From the NCBI RefSeq assembly GCF_040869045.1, contig NC_090319.1:284615693-284679692 (forward strand): 64,000 bases of DNA. The letters run 5' to 3'. Under the pieces are notes generated by a model that had not been told where the DNA came from, made no database searches, and saw only the letters and a program-made list of their open reading frames with translations. The stretch's first letter is position 1. Each line of letters begins with the position of its first letter. Shown here piece after piece: positions 54,430 to 64,000 of the stretch. Source of the stretch: Eurosta solidaginis (taxonomy: Eukaryota; Arthropoda; Insecta; Diptera; Tephritidae). The position numbers were made by a program, and so were the translations under genes.

Positions 54430-54726
54430 GGTGTCATTTGTTATAAATTTGCTATCGATAGCAAAGGTTATCGATTTTTATCGAGACTTTTTCGATTTGT
54501 TATTGAAAAATTATCAATTTATAATCGAAAAGTTATCGAAGATTTTAATAAGTTATAGATATCGCCAAAAAAATGGCCGATTTGAAATAGAGACCGATAG
54601 ATTCGTTATCGGAGTGTTCTTATTTGTTGTGGAAAGTTGATCGGTTGTTTATCGAAAATTTATCGATTTGTTATGAAAAGGTTATCAATTTGTTTTTAAA
54701 AAGTTATTGATTTACGATCGCAGCAC
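54430..54726 (+). repeat. Degenerate minisatellite of TTATCGATTTG/TTATCGAAAAG motifs
   Basis: TTATCGAT, TTATCGAA and TTATCAAT variants recur every ~10-25 bp, for example TTATCGAAAATTTATCGATT at about 54648. The apparent unit is ATCGATTTGTTATCGAAAAG plus TT, much degraded. Open frames across it are a by-product of low stop density. Confidence 0.6.
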
Positions 54727-56079
54727 TATCCATTATTTTTCGGCACGTAGTCGGTGTGTTAGCAAAAATACATAGACGTACATCTGGGTCCGTACTATGT
54801 TTTAAGATTGGTGATCGAAACTAATTTTTTTAATCACAATAGCTCGGAAATGGTGGAATTATTACATATGTATGTGAACTAGCGACAACGAGTACTCTAA
54901 TTAGGGATCTAACCCTAAATTATTATAATTTTTAGAATTAGTTCGACAGTTGCATATTTGTACTTTGAGTGAAAATGGTTTGAAGTAATGGATTTTATAA
55001 CATGATATGGGCCCTGTATGTTTATATATCGAATTTCACGCGTACTGGATACTCGCGCCTTTTTTCGTTTAGAAGTGACGCAAATAAAGCTTTCACATTT
55101 GATTACTGACAGCAGTTTTCTATCAAACGATGTTACCGGATAGTTTGAGTGTATAACAGACCGACTTATTCTCATATTTTTTCTTTTATTTTCCCTTTTC
55201 CTTATCCATTTCCCATTTCATCTCTCTCTACATACACAAGTTTGGGTAGAAATGAAACATCGTTTCGCCTCCTTGCTTGAAAGGTTAGTGGTCAGATGTT
55301 CCTCTGTACGCACAGTACGATGTTTGTCCTTGTACCATGACTATGTTAGACAGTTTATCATCTCACTCACTTTCGGCAATAAGGCGTTTCGCAAAATTTG
55401 TGAGTTTTTAGGTAATGGTATCGCCATTATTCCTATCATACCTTCGTTAAAATATATATGTTTATCATATGCACGTGTATTTGTGACTGAACTCCTCCTA
55501 AAAAACTAGACCCAATTTAATGAATATTTGTGTATATGTTCAAGGAGAATTGTAGATGCTTTAGATTCATAGGTTGGTCCGTGCCGGGAAAATAACCAGG
55601 GGCCGACATGTTCTAAGCAAAATTAATTTATGGTGCAATTTCATTGTAATTTGGTACGGGGGTGTTTCCTTGACCAGGTTATTATTTGAGAAACTCTTCT
55701 TTCCGGAAAGCGGCCCAGTAACCGACCTTGTTGACGATTTTTTCAGACAACAATTCTTGCACATTGTTAAAAAGAGAAACAATTGACAAATCCTTTTTCT
55801 GAAAAATCGGTTCAATGGGAGATATACATATGTCATGGGACACTAAAATGTACGCGCTATCTTAATTTCAAGATATCTCAAAGATTGAGGCATTAGTTTA
55901 CATTCAAACATACAGACGGATAGACAACAGTTCGTCGTCCTGATCATTTGGTATGCTTATTTGTTTGTTTTTCTCTTCTTCTTTAAGGACTTACAATTTC
56001 CGAGAACCAAACCGAACTTAATATACCATTTCATTTTCATGAAAGAAAAAATATATATGAATAGATTTTGCATTATGTT
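54727..56079. other. No gene recognised; possible old repeat remnant at 55840-56035
   Basis: AT-rich to mixed. The part at 55860-56030 (TCAAGATATCTCAAAGATTG, ACATACAGACGGATAGACAA, GAACTTAATATACCATTTCA) looks like the 3' end of an invertebrate repeat with an ACGGAC run. The frame at 55574-55786 has no known domain. Confidence 0.35.
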
Positions 56080-56089
56080 CAAAGAATCC

Positions 56090-56345
56090 TGATCGTGAAG
56101 CTGTACTCAGCATGATCGATGGTGTGAAGATAATAGCGTGCGACAACATCGCGAGCTTGCGGTAGCTGGAGGAAATGGTTGCAAACCTCCAAGGAACGAA
56201 TGCGCTGTTTGATATGGTGGATAAAGCGCAAAAGTCTACGGTACCAAAGTTAAAGTATGGATACCACGCGTGTTCAAGTCGAAGGATACACTGCGACTTC
56301 TGTAGAATCAGAATCCAAATATACCGACACAGGATTGGACAATAG
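56090..56345 (+). pseudogene. Possible remnant of a transposon-encoded DUF4780-like protein
   Basis: One frame with a single stop reads GVKIIACDNIASLR.LEEMVA then NLQGTNALFDMVDKAQKSTV and PKLKYGYHACS. The pattern acidic-short strand, then LxxLExMVxxLxG resembles DUF4780-type ORFs found in insect LINEs. It is weak evidence from memory only. Confidence 0.25.
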
Positions 56346-56459
56346 GATCTATACATTGATTTCCATTGTGTTGCATTATCACCAGGCTCAGCGCTATGAT
56401 TCTAGCTCACCTGATATATGTTCAAAAATTAATTAAAAGATTCTCTAAAGAAATTCCCC

Positions 56460-57480
56460 CAGGCGCTATCATGACCTAGAGATAACTTGACTCATATTAG
56501 GAATCTCCACTTGAATACTACGCGGCTGGTAAATTAAAACAAACGTGCAATTGGGAAGAGCATCGAAATAACTGCAACCTCTCTTGGGTTTCGATAAGCC
56601 GTGGGTAATCGGCAAATCTTTGTCTAACCCGAAAAAATACAATGATAATATATCGATCGCTTTTTTTATACAACTCTGCGGACTCGAAGACATGCATGAG
56701 CCGTTTTTGCCGGCAATTTTCAATTCGTCCTTGAGTAGATAAGGCTAGATGACGTGCAAACAGAGGGGAAAATAGTCACAAACATGACGTGTGACCCGTT
56801 ACCATCACCCCACAGAGGTTGAAGATGCCATGAAAAAAGCCAAACCTTCTAAATCAATAGGTCCATTTGGAGTAGCCATGCCAATGCTAAAACATCATGG
56901 CGCTGAGGGAGAAAGCTACCTGACGTACGTTTTCAAGCCTAGGAAATCGGCTAACGACGGTGAGTCATAACGAACGGTATCACTCCGTTCGCCAGTAGCG
57001 AAGAAACCTTCCTGCTACGTTAGTTTACTGCGAATATTCGCCTAGCCACTCATCAGCACGGTTTCCGCAAAATACATAGCACTACCAGCGCTGTCAAAAG
57101 CTTTTGACACAGTCCACCACGGTACTCTACACCAAGATATAGAAGGTTCACCCTTTCCGCTTTGTATAAAAAGATATACTGCAAAGAATCTGAACCGAGC
57201 CGACCAAATCCACGGCCACCCTGTTTTGCGACGTGGAATATTGGACGTTCACGTCGATGCTGTTGCGCTACCGATTTTCAGTCATTCAAAGATCTTAGGA
57301 GTAACATTCGGCCACACTCTCACCTTAAAGGCGTATCCCATCGAAGTTGTATCTAAAGTACAAAGCCGTAACAAAATCCTCAAGTCGCTTGCCAGTAGCA
57401 CTTGGGGAAAAGATCTTCATCAACGCTGGTAGCCACGTATAAAGCAATTGGCCGGCCGCTCAACAGCAAATCTAAACTAC
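56460..57480 (+). mobile_element. Jockey-like LINE fragment with internal deletions
   Basis: Matches the LINE at 29522-33519 in order: WEEHRNNCNLS (56558-56590), EVEDAMKKAKPSKSIGPFGV (about 56819-56880), SAVKSFDTVHH-like text after a deletion (57085-57120) and LDVHVDAVALPIFSHSKILG (57243-57302). [20 protein letters not shown] then follows (57352-57411). Parts of the RT between the fingers and motif A, and all of YADD, are deleted. Confidence 0.8.
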
Positions 57481-57604
57481 GATGATACAATCTTCCTCAT
57501 ATATGGCGAGGAGAAATGAATTGCCAGTCATTGAAGATAGTGCTTGTGTTTTACAAACATTTTCTTATGGTCCAAGGAGTTATTATGGCCTCATAAAATC
57601 ACCG

Positions 57605-57990
57605 CTCGAATCGCAAAAATATTTTTTAAACTAGGAATTTTTCAATTACTTTTGCAATTCCTTTGAGGAATGGGAAATTATTAATTACATTTGGCATTCC
57701 TTGTAATGTAATTGGAAAATTTTCAATTACAATGGCAATTCCTTTCGGAAGTGCTGGGGCAAAAATTATATTTGAGCAAAGTATTTTTTTTTTTTTTCAA
57801 TCACAAACAAAAAATTTTTTGTACTTGAGCCTCAAAAAACGAAATTACTTTTGGTATTTTTTTTGGAGGAATTGAAATGTAATCAATTCCTTTGCTGTGG
57901 AGGAAAGGAACTGATTACTTTCTTCAAGTACATGTAATATGGAATTGACGGTAATTGATTACCTAAAGTAATCATTACTACTCAGCTTTG
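57605..57990. repeat. AATTCCTTT/GTAATTG-rich repeat
   Basis: GGCAATTCCTTTCGG, TGCAATTCCTTTGAGGAATG, AATTACATTTGGCATTCC and GTAATTGATTACCTAAAGTA occur in both orientations over about 380 bp with an internal T run. The ATTCC/GGAAT symmetry suggests a MITE, but I could not place the termini. Confidence 0.5.
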
Positions 57991-58741
57991 CCAATACTGA
58001 GCCGTCTTTGTAAAAATTTTACGATTTACGTTCTTTAGTTAGTAAGCATTTTTTCGATTTGGTTGTCGGTTGTTTTACTGCGCGGGTAGTGCAAGAGGCA
58101 GGAGTGCTATAATTTTGTGATGGTGTTATATAAAGAAAATTATGTATCATCTTTCAAGAATATACTTTACTTTGCGGTCTGGTAGCTGCGCCACTCCTTT
58201 AAGCTGGAGTCCTAATCTGGAAAGGGTAACCAGGAAACTTGATCTAGTTTATAACACTGCAATGTCTAGAGGCAGTGTCCTGTAAGTCCGTAAGTAGTCT
58301 CATCAGCCTCAAGTACATATTCTCTTTTAGATAAGCCCAATATTGTTAGTCCAATATCTTAAGGATTTCACTTGATCTTGAAGATTTTGCAGTTGCCGAG
58401 AAAGTTACGCCTACACACCAAATTTAACAAGACAGCCAACAACTGAGTATAAAAAATTTGGTTGTGCTGCGCGAAGACTTTCTTACTTGTACCAAAGTGT
58501 CGAAATCGAGAACAATGTAAAAGAATAAGAGCAATAAAATTAAAAAGAGCCACCAACATAAACATTTAAATTGTTTTTTGGAGGATAGCCAGACAAACAC
58601 TGAATCAGTAACTAAATTTATAACTGCAATCAAAACCTGTACTTTTATTATCAATTTTCCATTGGCCGAATTCTTTTGCCAAACGAGTTAAAAAAAGCAC
58701 ATCATTAATTGGCGGAATGCAAAGGCTATACACTGTCATAC
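57991..58741. other. No gene recognised
   Basis: AT-rich spacer before the solo LTR; only shadow frames. Confidence 0.35.
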
Positions 58742-59278
58742 ATATTGTAACGAATTTAGTGAAACTCCGCTTATTTCACACCTTCTACTAACGTTCGTAT
58801 CGCAAAATTGTTGAATAAATAGCTCCATTATTCAATAATGCAAAATGGTCTTTATTAAAGTAGTTCACAATAACACTTCTACTTCTCGACAGATAGCGTG
58901 CTTAAGTCAAACTGATTCGTCGTACCTCAGCTGGTGCTGCTTTTATACTTTTTGATTTCCTCGTTGACATATTTCTAGGCGTTTCTATTTCTAGAATTTG
59001 CCACTTGTTTACCAGCTATAAAATTACCAGCTATAACATAACTACATATGCACGTTATAGCTTCTCATATGCGCGTGTATATGTGAGTGATACTTCCACC
59101 GACGATTGCCTACTTTTGGGAGTATCTCAGATATATGCATGTTTTTGTGCTCTCCGCTGCTTGTGTGGACATATATATAGACATAATGATTGACTTGTTG
59201 ATATGCATACAAGTCACTGCTTAGTATTGGCTTAGAGATGATAGTATCCCTTAGCGTTGCTAATATTCGTCACAATAT
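58742..59278 (-). mobile_element. Solo LTR (reverse orientation) with ATAT target duplication
   Basis: The LTR is 58746-59274 (529 bp), the reverse complement of the family at 41761-42261. It starts TGTAACGAATTTAGTG and ends AATATTCGTCACA, flanked by ATAT on both sides. Matching blocks include CTTATTTCACACCTTCTACT, CGACAGATAGCGTG and GATGATAGTATCCCTTAGCG. It is diverged from the first copy but has the same target sequence. Confidence 0.9.
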
Positions 59279-59984
59279 TTATCACGGGCTTCTGGCGACT
59301 CCGAAGGAAATGGATGGGATGACCTCGACGTAATTATATCAAATCGTTCCCAATATGGTTCGTACGGGAACGTGTTCGAGGTAGCACATATAATGTGATG
59401 ACATTTAATCGGAGTATCTCGCTTATAGAAAAGAAAACGGTTTCCTCAGTATGCTACCAGGTATTTAGTCGTGGTCATATTGTTATTCTACATACAGTTA
59501 GCAATTTTCCGTAAACGTATCTTTGCGAACATGTGCACAAAAGATATTGTTACTTTATCTGCCTTTCCCAAAATATGAACTTCAATTCAAAACAGTTTTT
59601 TTTAACAAGTTTTTGAAACTACGCAGTTTTGCGTTTGGCCTTTTGTATCCGTTTGTTGTTTCTTTGTGCGTGTTTATCATTGCCAAAACGCGAGAAATCT
59701 TTAAGGAGAAAGCCACAGCGAAAGGCATAAATTGCTGTTTATGTTTTTGTTGTTGCAAATTTATCCAAAATAAAAGAAGAGTTCATTGCACCAAGATTTT
59801 GCATTTACGCTGCAGTGGAGATTTACCAAATGTGCATTAAAAAGACACTATAAGAACAAGAACAACAAGAAGAATGTGATTAAGTAAACCTTTAAAGTTG
59901 CTTTTGTGGTTTTATTTGGAGCTATTAATTTTATTTTGGTTCGTCACGGGACGCTAATGCAATTTTTGCAGTACAAAAGAAGGA
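59279..59984. other. No gene recognised
   Basis: Mixed sequence. The frame at 59523-59840 is open for 105 codons but shows no recognised domain. Confidence 0.35.
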
Positions 59985-60235
59985 CATAATGGCTGGCGTG
60001 GTACGCAGATGGTGTGCTTTTCTATCATACCGAAGGTTCTGGGTCCATATCTCGGGAAATTACTTTGGCTTAAAATGGGGTCGGAATATTCCACCCAGTC
60101 CGGAGTCGGCGTAAAACATGTATGTTGCGCTAATTTGAGTGAAAAAATTTAAAGTAGCACATCACAAATTGAAAGAGAAGCTCGGCATGAATCTTCTTAG
60201 AGATACATTGTGCTAAGTTATCATTATCGAATCGA
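59985..60235 (+). mobile_element. tRNA-derived SINE-like copy
   Basis: The head TGGCTGGCGTGGTACGCAGA then TGGTGTGC ... GGTTCTGGGTCC (59989-60050) resembles the A and B boxes of a tRNA gene. The body has CCAGTCCGGAGTCGGCGTAA, AACATGTATGTTGCG and GAAAGAGAAGCTCGGCATGA, as in the other SINE copies, but the 3' end is diverged. Confidence 0.65.
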
Positions 60236-61126
60236 CATAAAAGTAGACTTCCATAAATTAAAATAGCCAGGGTAGGAAAAATGAGTTGATAAGCTAAGTG
60301 GTTGTACATCGTAACATACAGCGATGATGATGGGTTCTTGATGTCGAAGGAGCGAAAAGATGATTTTACCCCTGGGATTAATTGAGCCTTACATTACGTT
60401 GCAATTCTTACGATTAATTTATAAGAAGGGATGTATTCGGATTAGTTGTGGTACTTACCTGGCATTGTGAAACGAGAATTACTGTGCATGGATGGTATTA
60501 GAACAAACAAGACCATGACGCAATAGTCATTTTTCGGAGTAGGTGATTGTCCAGCTCACTGTATAATTATAATGAATTTTTCTAAAAAATCTCTTCTCGA
60601 GATCATTTCATAACTCAAGGATCCTAGACCTTGGCAAAAGGAAGGAACTCTCACCTGGACTTTTAAACTTTGGTCAACATCCTTACAATACTTCTCGTTG
60701 TTAAACTCTCGAGCTGTGGTATCAAAACGATGCATAGTGTGTTTGGGTTGGATCCACATGTTACACCTGGTATCGATCCTTTTTTCTCGTCTGAAGCAAA
60801 ATAGGTATGATAAAAGAGCTCACTTTAGTGAGTGACAGTAAGCCACTAAGGCTTATTACCTTTGTGAAATTTTAGGTAGTATATAGAGACCAATGTGAAT
60901 GTGAGTGACTGCGTCTCAAGGTGTCACAGCACCATAAAATTCTGCCCCTAAAACTCAAACCCAGGATCGTAAGGAAAGCTTGCCGGCGATTAAAGCACTT
61001 TATCTCCGAAAACATTTAAAATGCGCCCCGTTTCAGAATGTGTTGAAAATCGCCTTAGACGCAACAACAATTTATGAGCTTAATAACACAGTTTTTGGTT
61101 TTTCATAAATAGAAATAGTAAATACG
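60236..61126. other. No gene recognised
   Basis: AT-rich to mixed intergenic sequence without recognised coding or repeat structure. Confidence 0.35.
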
Positions 61127-61895
61127 GAGTGGGGGCCGCCCTCTACCTCTGCTTCCATAGGCGGGTTCCGATAGAAACACTTTCTTGGCAGGAGCGTCAT
61201 CTTTCATTCGCATAACATGGCCTAGCCAGCGCAGCCGCTAAATTTTAATTCGCTGGACTATGTTGATGTCACCGTTAAATCTTCTTCGGTACTCACTATC
61301 GCCAACGCGTAGAGGTCCATAAATCTTTCGAAGAACTTTTCTCTCGAACACTCCCAGAGCCGATCTGATGTTGTCATGGTCCATGATTCTGCACCATATA
61401 GCAGGACGGGTACGATAAGTGACTTGAAGAGTATGATTTTCGTTTGCCGAGAGAGGACTTTACTTTTCAATTGCCTACTTAGTCCAAAGATTCTTCGCTG
61501 GATTTCAGAGCTAATGTTGCTGTTAGTGTTAATGCTGTTTCCCAAATACATGAAGTCTTTCACTATTTCGAAATTATGGCAGCCAACAGTAGCGTGGTTG
61601 CTAAGGCGCATATGCGCTGACTCTTTGCTCGAAGACAGCAGGTACTTAGTTTTGTCCTCATTCTCGTCAGCGTATGCCAGTAATTTCACGCTGTTATAGA
61701 GGATTGTTCCAGAGCGGTTAAATTCTGCAGATAGTATAATTTTCTCCAGATTCACGATAGGGGGCCACCCTCTCTGAAACCTCGTTTAGTTTCGAACGGT
61801 TCGGTCCTCCCCAATTTTAGCTGAGCTGATGGTGTTGCTCACCGTCATTTTGCACAGACGTATAAGTTTTGCGGGGAAACCAAATTCAGACATAG
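61127..61895 (-). mobile_element. RTE-type LINE fragment, minus strand
   Basis: The minus-strand frame 61755-61258 reads MNLEKIILSAEFNRSGTILY and [20 protein letters not shown], with a deletion that removes part of the RT just after YAD. It continues with IVKDFMYLGNSINTNSNISS, RQTKIILFKSLIVPVLLYGA and ESWTMTTSD. The left end, near 61127, is truncated inside GRGRPPL. It is a closer match to the 1968-3903 element than the 14805 copy. Confidence 0.88.
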
Positions 61896-62639
61896 TAATA
61901 TCAATACATCACAAGTAAATATCGAGGAAAATTATAAAGTTTTTGGGAGGGAAATGGCTGCGATTTCAAATTGTATATGTAGATGTTTAATAAAAATTAG
62001 TTTCGAAATGTATAGCTCATTTCTGCTTTATATTTTTTCCGTCTTTTTTTTTAAGTCTTCAAAAATCTGTAATTTACTACAATGTAAAGTAAGGATATAA
62101 ATAACTCTTTAAATAATTGTTGTTTTACGTAACTGCACACTTCTTATGTAATTATGGTAAGCACATTTATTTTTACTTCTCTAAACAAATAAATGCCGTA
62201 AAGAACTCTTGCGCCGATAAAACTTTGCTTTTAGATATAGTCTGGATATCGGGCTGATGCATTCTTCCTTGTTTTTAACCACCAGCTGTTATTTTTAATT
62301 TTTGGTAATTACAAAACCTTTTACGTCATACAGTGTACTTTACAACCTGCATGACAACTTCAAAAAACAATCAGAGTTAATGAAAATGCGTCATAAGTTC
62401 GCATCAATTCATGTTTTTGTGTTAACTGTGGAATTTGCACACAAAAAAAATTCATTCATATCTTATGTACATATATTTTAATGTCTTACCCTGCATGCGA
62501 AGGTTTCGAGGTTGAAGTAAGAAATTAGGGAAACAACTGAAAATTTAGATATTGCACAAAGTGAGTAATTTGGCACAAAGATGTATTTTTGTATCATATT
62601 GGACATTTGTCGGATCCGATAGGATCGGACCACTATAAC
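61896..62639. other. No gene recognised
   Basis: AT-rich spacer before the terminal satellite-like array. Confidence 0.35.
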
Positions 62640-64000
62640 ATATATCTTCCATACAACCGATCGTTCAGATAAGACGATTTTGGTCATTCCTGCCGCAATT
62701 TAGAAAGTATAAACGTGAAATTCGGTAATATATATTCTAATATATCATAGAAGATATCCTGAAAAATCACTTTGATCGGAGCTATATATAGTTATATCCC
62801 ATACAACCGATCGTTCAGATAGAAAGGTTTTTGGCCATTTCTCCCTTAATTTAGAAAGTATAAACGTGAAACTCGGTGATATATATTTTAATATATCATA
62901 GAAGATTTTCTGAACAAATCACTTTGATCGGAGCTATATATAGTTTATATCCCATACAACCGATCGTTCAGATAGAAAGATTTTTGGCAAATTCTCCCTT
63001 AATTTCCAATATAAAAACGTTAAACTTGGTGATATTTATTCTAATATATCATAGAAGATTTCATGAAAAAATCATTTCGAATGAGTTATATATAATATAT
63101 ATCTCATACAACCGATCGTTCAGATAGAACGATTTTTGGCAAATTCTCCCTTAATTTCCAACATAAAAACTTTAAACTTGGTGATATTTATTCTAATATA
63201 TCATAGAAGATTTCATGAAAAAATCATTTCGATCGGAGTTATATATAATATATATCTCATACAACCGATCGTTCAGATAGAACGATTTTTGGCAAATTCT
63301 CCCTTAATTTCCAACATAAAAACTTTAAACTTGGTGATATTTATTCTAATATATCATAGAAGATTTCATGAAAAAATCATTTCGATCGGAGTTATATATA
63401 ATATATATCTCATACAACCGATCGTTCAGATGGAACGATTTTTGGCAAATTCTCCTTTAATTTCCAATATAAAAACGTTAAACTTGGTGATATTTATTCT
63501 AATATATCATAGAAGATATCCTGAAAAAATAACTTTGATCGGAGCTATATATAGTTATATCCCATACAACCGATCGTTCAGATAGAACGATTTTTGGCAA
63601 ATTCTCCCTTAATTTCCAACATAAAAACTTTAAACTAGGTGATATTTATTCTAATATATCATAGAAGATTTCATGAAAAAATCATTTCGATCGGAGTTAT
63701 ATATAATATATATCTCATACAACCGATCGTTCAGATAGAACGATTTTTGGCAAATTCTCCCTTAATTTCCAATATAAAAATGTTAAACTTGGTGATATTT
63801 ATTCTAATATATCATAGAAGATATCCTGAAAAAATAACTTTGATCGGAGCTATATATAGTTATATCCCATACAACCGATCGTTCAGATAGAACGATTTTT
63901 GGCAAATTCTCCCTTAATTTCCAACATAAAGACTTTAAACTTGGTGATATTTATTCTAATATATCCTAGAAGATTTCATGAAAAAATCATTTCGATCGGA
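62640..64000 (+). repeat. Satellite-like tandem array, ~152-bp unit, at least nine copies
   Basis: CCGATCGTTCAGATA recurs at 62657, 62807, 62960, 63112, 63265, 63418, 63570, 63723 and 63875, a spacing of 150-153 bp. Each unit has GATATTTATTCTAATATATC then ATAGAAGAT, then either a TTCATGAAAAAATCATTTCG form (A) or an ATCCTGAAAAAATAACTTTG form (B). The array runs off the right edge. Long open frames across it arise because a 153-bp unit keeps frame; they are not genes. Confidence 0.95.

Noticed and set aside
54431..54640. Open frame over the TTATCGAT minisatellite
   Set aside because: The repeat has few stops in this frame; the peptide is low complexity.
59523..59840. Open frame of 105 codons with a CCLCFCCCK stretch
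   Set aside because: Cys-rich and hydrophobic by low-complexity composition; no recognised family and no supporting context.
62876..63890. Long open frames over the right-end array (83, 149 and 83 codons), reading repeated FILIYHRRFHEKIIS-type peptides
   Set aside because: They exist only because the satellite unit is about 153 bp, a multiple of three. There is no start context, no domain, and the frame ends where a unit is 152 bp.
62657..64000. CRISPR-like array (regular repeats)
   Set aside because: Units are about 152 bp with no unique spacers; the genome is eukaryotic. It is satellite-type DNA.
1..64000. A novel multi-gene system (defence island, biosynthetic cluster or similar)
   Set aside because: Apart from two ordinary metabolic/cytoskeletal genes, all recognised coding sequence belongs to transposable elements. 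There is no operon structure or co-oriented unknown gene set.

Overview
This window is eukaryotic nuclear DNA, most likely from a higher fly (Diptera: Brachycera), possibly a tephritid fruit fly. The two host genes read as insect orthologues with GT-AG introns of roughly 60 bp to 9 kb. The sequence is AT-rich and the rest is dominated by transposon families that I associate with tephritid and related fly genomes. The species call is an inference from recalled repeat character, not a search result.

Host genes. (1) On the minus strand, 9512-12872, five exons encode a cytosolic carboxypeptidase 6-like (AGBL4/CCP6) M14 metallocarboxypeptidase of about 635 aa, the tubulin deglutamylase family. (2) On the plus strand, 23809-38932, seven exons encode a PRPP-synthetase-associated protein (PRPSAP) of about 360 aa, the non-catalytic partner of PRPP synthetase. 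The genes are divergently oriented with about 11 kb between them. Every splice junction I propose is GT-AG and in frame, and no disruption is visible in either gene.

Mobile and repeated DNA, left to right. 1-1965 is the 3' part of a large non-autonomous repeat with five exact-period 130-bp internal repeats. A 5'-truncated RTE-type LINE (1968-3903) abuts it. A full 1.7-kb relative of the first repeat (7161-8850) has ~300-bp internal triplication and a nested retroposon with an AACCT tail. Fragments of the same RTE, jockey-like and tRNA-SINE families recur on both strands. PRPSAP intron 4 holds an almost full-length 3998-bp jockey-like LINE (29522-33519) with a perfect 13-bp target duplication, a (CAA)n tail and a 2A-like GIESNPGP motif in its first ORF. 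Intron 2 carries a 113-bp element that keeps only that LINE's 5' end, flanked by a 12-bp duplication. Two solo LTRs (41761-42261 and 58746-59274) lie in opposite orientation, each flanked by ATAT. A hAT-type MITE (40294-40880) split a SINE and made an 8-bp duplication. At 46.8-51.2 kb a decayed BED-finger hAT transposase lies beside a 2.3-kb inverted-repeat element that itself holds two smaller hairpin elements. The right edge (from about 62640) is a 152-bp satellite-like tandem array of at least nine units.

The observation I rate highest is a family of ~193-bp MITEs (21675-21868, 52885-53077 and, diverged, 11352-11544). Their 31-bp terminal inverted repeats and 8-bp target duplications resemble those of the P-element superfamily.

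Long stretches between these features show no gene or repeat that I can name, and I say so where it applies.
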